Shown in pieces: positions 33,601 to 45,600 of a stretch of 54,749 nucleotides of DNA (the first letter of the stretch is position 1; each line of letters opens with the position of its first letter). The notes under the pieces were generated by a model. The model worked only from the letters and a program-made list of their open reading frames with translations, was not told the origin of the DNA and searched no databases. The stretch covers positions 1 to 54,749 of the forward strand of contig JAULBX010025842.1 in assembly GCA_032358255.1 (NCBI GenBank), read 5' to 3'. The DNA comes from Heterotrichella gracilis (lineage: Eukaryota; Sar; Xanthophyceae; Tribonematales; Xanthonemataceae). The position numbers and the translations under genes are program-made.

Positions 33601-36600
33601 TGGAAATACGGAAATATGGAAATCCTTGCTTGCTGCAATACATGCATAAAGCCAATGCATCTTGTCCACTCACTAAGTAAGTCACTAATTAGTGAGTAGA
33701 AAATAAACTAGTATTAATTAGTCAACTAAGTAACATCCATTTCCCAGGGTGTGTTCACGCTTCTTCTGGGATCCCCGGGTGCTGGCAAGACCACGCTGCT
33801 CAAAGCATTGGCAGGCAAACTGAGGGGCAGGGGGGAAGGGAAGTATCTGCAGGTGAGGGGGGAATTTTGGGGGGTGGAGGGAGGGGGACCCTCAAAGAGT
33901 GGGTGGGTATGGCCAGCTGTGCAGGTGGTTGGGTGAGGGTATCTGCACTGGCAACTCTCTAAGGGGCAGAGGGTTACCACCTCCACCCTTGTCCAAGAGG
34001 GAATCCATGTTTCTCTGCCCCATGATATGAGTGAAAAATGCAATCCCTTGTCTCTAGGTTTGTGGCTTCGTCTGTTACTATGGCAAGAGCTTGAACATGT
34101 TTATTCCTGAACGCACCGCATCATGTTTGATCCACAACCCGAGGATACCCTGGTTACAAAGGTTCCCACCTCAACCATAACCTTGGATTTCCCCCTCCTG
34201 GCTTTTTGGCAAGGGATCTTGAAGTTGGAACTACGGTATTAAAAAACGGCAAATGAAACATGGCCCTCAATGCCCCCAATGTGTAGGTATCTGGCGACAT
34301 TTGCTACAATGGCAAGAACTTCCACGAGTTCATCCCCGAGCGCACCGCAGCCTATGTGGCCCAGGAGGACACCCACATAGCCGCACTGACTGTGCGGGAG
34401 ACACTGGACTTTGCGGCGCTGTGTCAGGGACCGGGCCACAAAGCAGGTGAGACCTTGTGAGACCTTGCACTAGATAACTTTTGCCTAAGGAGAAACCTAA
34501 GCAGTTGCAAGCTGCGCACACTGTCATTGAGACGGTGGATGCTCTACCTTGGCAAAGCGTGCACTAGAAAAAATATCATAAAAGTTGAAGAATTGTGCCT
34601 ATGTATACCTTTTGGGAGACCTTGGACTTTGCAGCGCTGTGTCAGGGACCGGGGCACAAAGCAGGTGAGGTGTCAGCCCCATACCTGGAGAAAACCCTAA
34701 GAACTGCAAGCTGCATTCAATACAAGGGTAGTGGTAGGTGTTTCAGGGGCTAATAGCAAAAATGCAGTAAATCCCCATACTACGATTTTCTCTCCAAAGC
34801 GGCACTCGCCCACACACCCATTCTTAAAGACTTGAAAGAACTTAATACCATGGCAAAGTTGCCTATGCAGCGTTTGTGATTGTGAGGAAACAGATGTCAA
34901 TTGAATAAGCTTAATATGGGTGAATTGTACCACCCTTTTGGCCTCCATCATTAGCACATACCCTCGCCAATCCTAGTAGACTATGGTCATGGTCTGCCTA
35001 TTACTCTATCCCAAAGAAACCCTAGACAAACCCTAACGGGAACCCTGCAACCCCACAGACGAGCTCAAGCTGCTACGCGCACGCGAGCGGGAGCGCGGCA
35101 TCACCCCCGACCCCGCTGTGGATGCCCTAATGAAGGGTTCCGCCTCCCCCAACAACCCCGCCAGCGTCTCTACTGAGCTTATCCTGAGGCTGCTTGGCCT
35201 GGACGTGTGCGCTGACACCGTGGTGGGGGATGAGATGCTGCGGGGGGTGAGCGGGGGGCAGCGCAAGAGGGTCACCACGGGTGAGTGCTGTGTTCTCTTA
35301 TATTTTAGAGAGTATATGTGCCGTGTTGAGGAGAGGTTCGGGTTTTAAAACATGAGGTAAGGCTTTTACATAATTCTCACCTGTAGGTTGAGGCTAATTG
35401 AGGTTGTATGCCCTGGGCTTGTGCATGACTAGACTATGCAAGTTCTTTTCTTATGTTTGCATACCTTGTCCTCCTTATCTGAGTTACGCAAACCTTTCTT
35501 GAATTCATTTGTTTGGGTGGTTTACAAATGACCCTTAAAATTGGCATGACGTATATATTTGGCCCATTTGAGGGCCCATGCATTGACGAGTAGTGCATCA
35601 AGGAGGCATGCATTAAGGGCCCAGAGATTCAGTCCATGAATTTGGCTCAGTGCAACACCTTCTTCGTTCTCCTGCAGGTGAGCAGATTGTTGGCCCCAAG
35701 AAGACGCTGTTCCTGGATGAAATCAGCACAGGCCTGGACAGCTCAACCACATACACCATAGTCAGGTCGCTGAGGAACTTCTGCCACCTGAGACAGGTAA
35801 GAAATCAACTGAATATAACTAAAAATGTCGTTTTTTGGAGTATCCTTTTTTGAGATCCTTATCAAGATTTGTACATGTTTAATATGATGAGACGCAGCAT
35901 TGGCTGGACAGCTGAAAATCCAGCCAAATGCTCTACGAAAGGCGTACCCGGTGGTTGGTTACAGACAACCCACAAATCTAATAACATACCTCAACTGACT
36001 CTCAGTTTGGAACCCCTACAGCCCAAAACACCACCGTCTCTTTTAACCCTTCTCTTCCCCCCTTGTCCAGGCCACCATCTTGGTTGCCCTGCTACAGCCC
36101 TCCCCCGAGGTCATTGGCCTGTTTGATGACATCATGCTGATGTCAGAGGGGCACGTGGTGTACCACGGCCCACGCGACCGCATCCTAGGGTTCTTCCAGG
36201 GCCTAGGGTTCACCAAGCCCGAGCGCAAGGGTGTGGGGGACTTCCTGCTGGAGGTCACCTCGCGCAAGGACCAGCCGGTAGGGTTTTGGGAAACCCTAAG
36301 ACATTAAAAAGGGTTTCTCTGTTGTGGGTGTGGAACCAGTCGGTGGGGTTTTGAAAAAAACTATAACCCATAAGGGTTTTGTATGTTAAGAGTGCCGGGG
36401 ACCGCCTGCTGGAGGTCATCTTGCGCAGGGACCAGTCGGTAGGGATTTGGAAAACCCTAATACCATAGAAAGGGTTTCCCTGTTAGGGTGTAGGGGACTT
36501 CCAGCTGGTGGTCACCTCGCGCAAGGACCAGCCGGTAGGGCTTTGGGATAGTTTACACCCACGCCTCCCAGCGCAGCGTTTATGTGCTCCCTGCACGCAC

Positions 36601-39600
36601 ACACCACCACCCCGTGCTGCTCCCCACCCACCCCCGCCCCTCGACCCCCTGCCTGCAGCAATACTGGTCGCACCCCAGCCGCCCCTACACCTTCGTCCCC
36701 ATCACCTCATTCGTGGCAGCGCACCGGGCCGCACCAGAGGGTGCCCAAGTGCGCGCATTTCTGGACACCCCATTTGACCCCCGCGGCGTTATTGTGGATC
36801 CTCTGGTGTACAAAAAGTATGCACTCACGCACTGGCAGGCGTTCCTGGCCAACATGCGGCGGGAGTGGCTGCTCATGCACAGGGAGAGCTTCCTGTACAT
36901 TTTCAGGACATGCCAGGTGAGGTGAAGGAGGGTTTGCACCGTGGATTGAAACCCATGCCAGGGTTTTGGCTTATGATTTAACACCATAGCAGCTAGGGTT
37001 TTGGTAACAAACACTTACATTTATTCGAACAATCATCCCATCAACCAATCCAGCACAATATTCCCACACATTCTTCTCGATGATGGTCGAACTGATCAGA
37101 TTTCACACTTCAAACTGCTCACCCTTCCCAGATACGCTTACTAAGGAACATGGGGACTCCCATTGGGAAGGGCTACGGGTATCGTCAACACATGACTCCC
37201 TCTCTCACTCTTGCAGGTTATGTTCCTCGCCTTTGTGACTGGCACCCTGTTCTGGCAAACGGGCTCCTCCACCTCCCAGGATGGACAGCTGGTGCTGGGG
37301 GTGACCTTCTTCTCGCTGCTGCACATGATCTTCAACGGGTTCAGCGAGCTGTCGATGACAATCGCGCAGCTCAAAGTGCGTGCCACACAAACCCTACACC
37401 CTACACCCTATACCCTGTACACTCAACAGCAAGTCTTGATATTGTGAGGAATGTGCACAAACTCCAGATGGGGTGCATGCACAGCCATTAGGAGTGACCT
37501 AGTATCTTAGTTCTCAATGTATATTCATTTGAGCAAGTTTTATGCTCGCCTGAGCGTCGCCTCCACAGTGCTCCATCTCGACTCTGCCTCCTACTACTAC
37601 TTGCTATTGCTGTGAAATGCCAGTTCACTACATATAGGGTCCAATCCATACCCTCTGATATGCAGCATCAGCCCCCATCCCACCCCCTCACATACCCACC
37701 CACCCACCTCATCACCCACAGGTGTTTTACAAGCAGCGTGACGCGCGCTTCTTCCCCGCCTGGTCCTACGCCCTTCCCGGCAGCGTGTCACGCCTCCCCT
37801 TCTCAGTGGTGGAGGCTGTGCTGTGGTCAAGCATCTGCTACTGGGCAGCGGGCCTGGCGCCATCGGCAAGCAGGTGTGGGAAAGCACTTGTGGAATACAA
37901 TGACGAGGGCAAGCCCAACAAAACCCTGGGCGTAAATGGGTTAAGCAGTGCAATCTAATCCAAAGTCTGATATCAGTTCATCCTGGAATATAGGGTCAGT
38001 AGTGGAGGGGGTCCAACATTCCTTTAATTTCTATAACGCCTCGGCACTTGGCATGCAATGCATTGCAATGCCAAAAACAAGTCACGGCGAAAATAGCATG
38101 AGGAGGAAGGGCCTCATTCATAGAATTAGCAATTTTTGCAGAACCGTTCTGTGCCAGAACCGTTCTGTGCCAGCACCTTTCTTTGACCAATCTTTGTTTG
38201 AACCGCTCGTGCTATTATGTGCAGACCCATGTTGCCCACAACGTCGACGATGATCAGGCATCATTATAACAGCACTGAGAATGCTGTCGTGACTATTTTG
38301 CATGGCACTGTGCGCCTGCCTGTACCTCCAGTATGTGGTTTCATAAGATATGCACATTGTGTTTGTCATACTAGCTTTGCTCCAGTGGCACGAAGGCTGT
38401 CTTGAAGGATCGGAACAGGTTGGCAAAGGCCTGTGGCACAGTTGTGGCCCCCAGGTTTCTCGACAGGCTGTTCACTCCCTTTAAGGCAGCTTTCCATTCA
38501 TTGGAGCAATGTAATTACGACAAACTCTGTGCAGACTACGATGCCTTATAGTGGAGGTACAGGGAAGCGCTCCATGTCTAGCCTGAAAAGCTACGGCGTT
38601 AAGACAGGGCTTAAAGAACTCCGCATTCCTGAGTAGTGGTTTTGTGAGTACTTCATCACCATAGGCTTGGGATGGAAATCTGTATCCCTGAATATATGAA
38701 TGGACCTCCCACGGCACGCCCCTCCGTGCTCTTGCGGAGCAGGCCATCATCACATTGTTTCCTCCCCCGCAGGTCCTCCATCTCCATCTATCCCCTCGTC
38801 CTGCTTGTGGTGCACCAGATTGATTGGAAGTCCGTTTATTAGTCACGAAGTTATCCGATATGGCGCCCATTTAACCCTGTTTCCCCCTCCGGCAGGTTCT
38901 TCATCTACACCCTCATCCTGTTTGTGATGCACCAGATGAGCATCAGCCTGTTCAGGTTCCTGGGGGCAGCAGGCAGGGACATGGTGGTGGCTAACAGCTT
39001 TGGGTCATTCGGCCTGCTCATCGTGTTTGTCACGGGAGGCTTCACCATCGTCAAGGGGGCGATACCAGGATGGTACGTGGGCTTGACCCTCAGGAGGATA
39101 GTGCAAACCCTGATAACTGATGTAGAAACCCTATGATTAGCTGCAGCTTGGACAGATCCCTTGGCCAGGGATCTGACCAACAATGATTTGATCTGACCCG
39201 TGGGTGCAGACGGGGGTGGTGGTAGGTACTGTAAAACGAAGAATCGTTTTACAAGATTTCCAAAACTATGTTTCTTGGGGCAATGGAGTGTTAGGGTTGA
39301 GGGGTTATTGTGGTGCCGGCTAACAACAACAAATCCTGTAGAATCTTGTAATTGCAGGTGGCTCTGGATGCCAGTTGCGTAGTTGCATACTGCCTACCGC
39401 ACTGCACACCGCACTGCGTCCAATAGCAGGAAACAATGAGCACAAAAAACCTGACCAAAACCCTTGACCCTGCGCAGGTGGATCTGGGCCTACTAGGCCT
39501 CCCCGTTCAACTACTCACTTTGCGCAGTATCGGTAGTAACTGGCACATAAACCCTACTAAAAGCCCAATCATAGCCATGCCTGCAAAAGCACAGCCTGCA

Positions 39601-42600
39601 AAAGTATTTCAGAAGCTTTAAAAATCCCTACCCTGCGCAGGTGGATCTGGGCCTACTGGGCATCCCCGCTCAACTACGCGATACGCGCAATATCGGTGAA
39701 CGAGTTCTCAGACTCGCGGTGGAGCAACCCCCCCACAGACTCCCCCGGCAGCACCACCCCTCTTGGGGTCCTCACCCTGCAGGCGCATGGCCTGCCCATC
39801 GACCACAATTGGGTGTGGATTGGCATTGCGGTGCTTGTGGGGTACTACGTGCTGTTCAATGTGGGGACCATGGCGGTGATGTCCTTCCTGAATCGTGAGT
39901 GATTGGGTGGTGGGCGGGCGGGTGGGGGGAGGGGAGGGAGTGCGGCGTGATGTGTAACCTGCACATGTACTGCACTCTGTGTACTTTTGTCAATGGGGGG
40001 TGATTGAAGTACGTTTCAATTCAATTCGTTTTTAATGCGTTTTATTTTTAAAAGCTGTGTAGGCATGTAGATACTTTTGTATGGCATTCAAATGTATGAA
40101 TTGAGATAGATTATTTCTAAATTGCAATTTAATGGTTAACCTTTGTTTACCTCTTCCTCCAGCGCTTGGCGGCGGCAGTTCCACAGTGCCTGAGGAGCTG
40201 CTTAAGGACATCGAGGAAAACAGAAAGGGGAGGGAAGGGGAGGCAGCAAACCACCTGGAGCTGCAAATCAGGGACCAGGAGGCGGCCACAGAGAATCCCA
40301 GTGATGAGAACGGTGCCAGAGCCAGTCCCCGGAATGTGACTGTGGACAGGGACAGTCCCAGGGATTCTGCGCACAGCGGGGATGGGGAGGGCAGCATCGG
40401 GGTTTCCAGGAGGCAGCTGTCAGTTGCGTCTGCAGGGGGGCATGGCGTGGACATTGAGCGGGGGAGGAGTGGGGGGGTGAGTGTCTGCATCCAAATGCGG
40501 CCTGGGTGCCAACGAAGTCTTGCTGACAATGGTGTTGTTGGCAGGCAAGGTTGCAGGGTTGCAGTAAAGTATCCTCTTTGGTTGCTATTAGGTACTCCCC
40601 TTGATGCTGGTGCCTTGGTGGCCCGGGTGATCATCCAGGGTGGCTCCCAAGATATGTGTATGGTGTATGTAGACTTTGAAGTTGGATGGGATTTATTTCA
40701 TGCCATGTACCTCTGGAGGAAGTTGTCGTGAAAGCCCATGCAACTGTCAATGTCCCTTGTTACCGTACAAGTCTCCTGGCCAACGTGGATGATCCTGAGT
40801 GAAGAAGCCAGGCCCCAAACCCTGTCATGGTGACTTCAGTCATTCAAATTTGAATTCAAATGCCTTTTGTGCCTTCTCACCATTTAGGTCCCAGGGGGAG
40901 ATATCACGCTCAAGCCTCGCGAGTCCCAGAGTGGGAACACCGCGCTGCCCTTTGAGCCCACCACCATGACCTTCAAGGATGTGTGGTACTCGGTGGATAT
41001 GCCGGGAGCAAAGGGGGTGCGCTGAGAAACCCTAACAAAACCCTGACAGCACCCTAGTCTTCCATCGTCACTGCCAGCACCATGACAACATGCATTCCTA
41101 CACTCTGCGCTGCACTCCCAGCCTTGCAGAGTGATCTGCACCCTAACATAGGGTTCTGGCACACGAAGGGCCAACCTCGATGCCATCAGCGAGCCAACAC
41201 AAAGACCCAACCCCAATTTCAAGCCCTGACCTAGGGTGCTGTAATCTTTTGCATGGCCCCCAAGCTTGAATGCTTCACGGCATCAGTGAACCAACATAAT
41301 ACACTGTCCCCTAAACCCTCCTCAAAACCCTGATATAGGGCTAACACCTGCCGCAGGACCCTCAGCTGGACCTGCTGCGCGGCATCAGTGAAAATAATAC
41401 ACTGCACCTCCAAACACCGCCAAACCCTAACCCAGGGTTTCAATTTCCTGCAGGGACCCCAGCTGGACCTGCTGCGCGGCATCAGCGGCGCCTTCCGGCC
41501 GCGTGTGCTGACCGCCCTCATGGGGGTGAGTGGGGCAGGCAAGACAACGCTCATGGACGTACTGGCGGGGCGCAAAACTGGTGCGTTGGGGGTGGGGTTG
41601 ATGTCTTGAATGTGCTGGCAGGGCACAAGACTGGTGGGTACATGCGGAAAGGTGCAATGGCGTGTACTACTTTGTATGCCGCTGACCTGCTGCAGTGCAT
41701 TGGAGAGGGTCCCTCGCATGGATGACTGGCCAAGGGGCGGGCGCCAGAGGAAAATAAATCAGATTTACGGGGTTCTACTTATTGGTGTAGTAGATTTATT
41801 ACATTAATTTACTACCTGATAATGGAATGCGTTATCTTACTACCAGTTTCAACTCACGACACCACTTGCGGCCTGTCCTGCACAATAAAAACCCCAACCC
41901 CACCCCTGCAGAACCCTCACCTCCCCTTCTGGCTGATTCCCAGGCGGCACCATCAAGGGGGACATGCGCCTCAGTGATTCAATGCTTATTAAACCCTTTC
42001 AAATCCTTGCAAAACCTTAACCTACCCTTTTGGCTGATTCTCAGGGGGCACCATCAAGGGGGACATGCGCCTCAACGGCCACCCCTTCGCCACATCATCC
42101 TTTGCGCGTGTGAGCGGGTATGTGGAACAGACAGACGTGCACGCGCCGCGCACCACCGTGGTCGAGGCGCTGCGCTTCAGTGCGATGCTGAGGCTGCCTG
42201 CGGGGGTGGGGCCCAAGGAGCGGGAGGCGTTTGTGCAGGAGGTGGGTATAGTGGGGGGGTGGGGGCTGGGGGTTCAGTGGATGACATCGATTGATCAATT
42301 GAGCATCACCGGGCAGTGGAGGCGCTGGTGGTGTTCATCGTTCATGTGCGGACCCATCATCCAACTAAATATAAAGTTGCGACCCTTACTTATACGGGTA
42401 CAGGGGCTCAATTTATCAATATCATCTCGTATTGTGTATATGTAGGACACAATATCCTGTACTCACCCTCGTGTTTTCCCTCCCCTGCAGATCATGTCCC
42501 TGGTTGAGCTCACCCCCCTGCGCACGGCCCTTGTGGGTCTGCCAGGTGGCACCGGCCTAAGTGTGGAGCAGCGCAAGCGCCTGACCATTGCAGTGGAGCT

Positions 42601-45600
42601 GGTGGCAAACCCTAGCGTGGTGTTCATGGACGAGCCAACATCAGGTGAAAACCCTAGACTAGATTTGGGGGCAGATGATAAGGGTCGCCGATCACTGGGA
42701 TGGCGGTGGTGGCAAACCCGAGCAGGGTTCTGATGGATGGGTCAACAGTAATTGGTGGCAAAGGTTACATATGCTAATAAAAATCAGTGAAATTTCTAGG
42801 TGTGGTGTGCAGGTGCCCTTAGCTCACCAGGCCGCGGTAGCTGCACACCTTGTAGCACAATATCCCATGAGCCCCCCCCAAAAATAAACTTCAGACCCCT
42901 TTGTGTGCAGGCCTGGATGCGCGTGCCGCTGCCATTGTGATGCGCGCTGTGCGCAACATTGCCAACAGCAACCGCACCCTGGTGGCCACTATTCACCAGC
43001 CGTCCATCGACATATTCGAGGTAGGTATCGTATCATGTGCCGCCACTGTAGGAGTGAATTATCTAGTCGTCCACTGGTTGCAAATAAGGTCACTTACCTT
43101 TCCTCAACCAGTCTTTTTTCAAACAGCTGCTGCTTACATGGAGGAGGCGTGGTGTACTGCAGCCCCCCCTGGGGTAAACTCACAGTCCAAAAATGACAAA
43201 TTCTTGATAATTTAAATATACTTCCTTTGGGCAGACATTTGTTCCTCCCCTTTTACTCGCCTGACCACTCGCCTTCCCTCCCTTGCAGTCCTTCGACGAG
43301 CTCCTTCTCCTTCAGAGGGGAGGCACCGTGATCTACAGCGGCCCCCTGGGGGTGGATTCCCAGTCCATGATTGAGTACTTTGAGTCCATCCCGCGGATTG
43401 CACGCATCAAGGATGGGGAGAACCCTGCTGCCTGGATGCTGGACGTGACGTCCCCGGCTCAGGAGGCCAAGGGGGGGATGAGCTTTGCAGACATCTACCG
43501 GGAGAGCAAGCTGGCAAAGTGCGTGGAGGAACCCTAAATCCTCCTGTAACCCTTTACAAGCCCTGCCCTGGTTGATTATCAAGGGGGAATCTGCAAGATG
43601 GCACAATTTGAAAAAATAAAAAACTAATTGACCCAATTTATGATGCGCTGGATCTACCCAAATCTAATGCAGAATCCTACACTCTGATCAATTGTTAATA
43701 AGGCACAGTTTCTTTTCAGATTTTCTGATTGCACACTTCCAATCCCAGGGACCAAGCCCAGCAGGTGGACCATTTCTCCCAGCCCGCCCCTGGCACCTCC
43801 CCCCCCACCTTCCCCACCCGCCACGCGCGCACCGTGGTTGACCAGTACCGCGCGCTGCTGTCCCGCAACTGGGCCACCTACTGGCGCTCCCCCCACTACA
43901 CCCTGGTGCGGGCGGTGTACACTACTGTGGTGGGGCTGGTGTTTGGCAGCCTGTACTGGGACAAGGGCATGCAGAGGTGAGAGAACACCCTTAAATCTAC
44001 TTTCCACTGTGACGCCATGGCATGCTGGTATGTTGTAAAGTTGTATCCAGCAAGTTGGTATTTGGGAGCCTGCATTGAGACAAGGGCATGCAGAGGTGAG
44101 GGGTTGAAGGAACGTTCCAAGCAGGACCTGTATACGGCCACACAAATTTCAGCCCAGGATATTGCACCCTGGACTCTGGTGCAAGCAGTCTTGACACCAT
44201 AGTGGTGGGGTGGGGTATTCGGGATGTCTGAAACTGGGACAAGGGCCGAGGGGAAGAGACTAGTGAACTATTGGGTTGTTGGCCATTACTTTTATGTTGT
44301 GGGCGTGCACAAGGTTATAATACAATCCAGTTGGCTCTAATTCAATTGGCAACACCACCCCTACCTGAAGCTTACCTATGTGACCACCCCTGGAGCACAG
44401 CTAGAACTGATTACAGTCCTAAGCCATTACTACACCTACTTACGGCGTATTATCAAGTTACGTACGTTGATTACAAGCACTAGTGCTGATAACTTGCATT
44501 GCCATATAGCTACTCCAGGTCAGTCATGCTCTGGAGTACGGGATGCCCTGTTGCACAATACCGTATGCTGTCACAAGTTGCCATGTCATGCTACCCTGAT
44601 TGCCCCTGCTGTCTAGAAGCCTGTCTCCGATTTGGCTCAGTCTTCTCAAATCCAGTCAACATCGAATCCCTGGTCCCCAACCTCCATCCCCGCACCATGC
44701 TTGCTTAGAAATGGTGAACAAACCTCACACTTGAAACCACTACAAGTCTACCCAGGTGGAGGCCAACCTCGTGTGCCTGTACTGCCCAGCAGGCTGGGTA
44801 GTACTCAGGTTGTCGTGGTAGGACTGCCTGTGCATACTGTTGGCATGTTGTCGACATGATGTCCAGACAGTTGTTTCACTACAACTTGAGCTCCACCTTG
44901 ACCAATGGGCGGTACAGGCAACTTTGGCTAGAACCTGGTGAAACTGTTTACCGCGATAAAGCAAATGTGCTTGACAGATGAGCCAACTTCAAGTGCACTA
45001 CCTGTGGCTGCAGGGAACTCCAGTCCAATCAAATCAATCCATTCCAATCCAGTCTGTACGTAATTTCCCAAGAAATGGCCCTTTCCCTGCAGGTCCATCC
45101 AGGCTGGCCAATTGACTATTCCAATCCGCATACAAATCAATGCAATTCAATTCAATCCAATACAGTCTAATACAATCCAATCTGTATGTAATGACGTGAG
45201 CATCATCATTTGAAACTTGGGCCTATCCTATAAAACCCTAAACCCTACACTGCAGGTCCACCCAGGCCGACCTGCCCAACCTGATGGGCGCCCTCTACGC
45301 CACCACGCTCTTCTTGTTGAATCCTAAACCCTCGACCCTTAGCCTATACCCTAACCCGCAGGTCCACCCAGGCCGACCTGCTCAACCTCATGGGTGCCCT
45401 CTACGCCACCACCCTCTTCCTGGGCATATCAAACTCATCCACCGTGCAGCCCCTGGTGGGGCTGGAGCGCTCGGTGATGTACCGCGAAAGGGGTGCGGGC
45501 ATGTACGGTGCAGGCGCCTACGCCCTTGCGCAGCAGACTGTTGAGATCCCCTACCTGCTGGTGCAGAGCCTGCTGTACAGCGGGATCACCTACTCCATGA

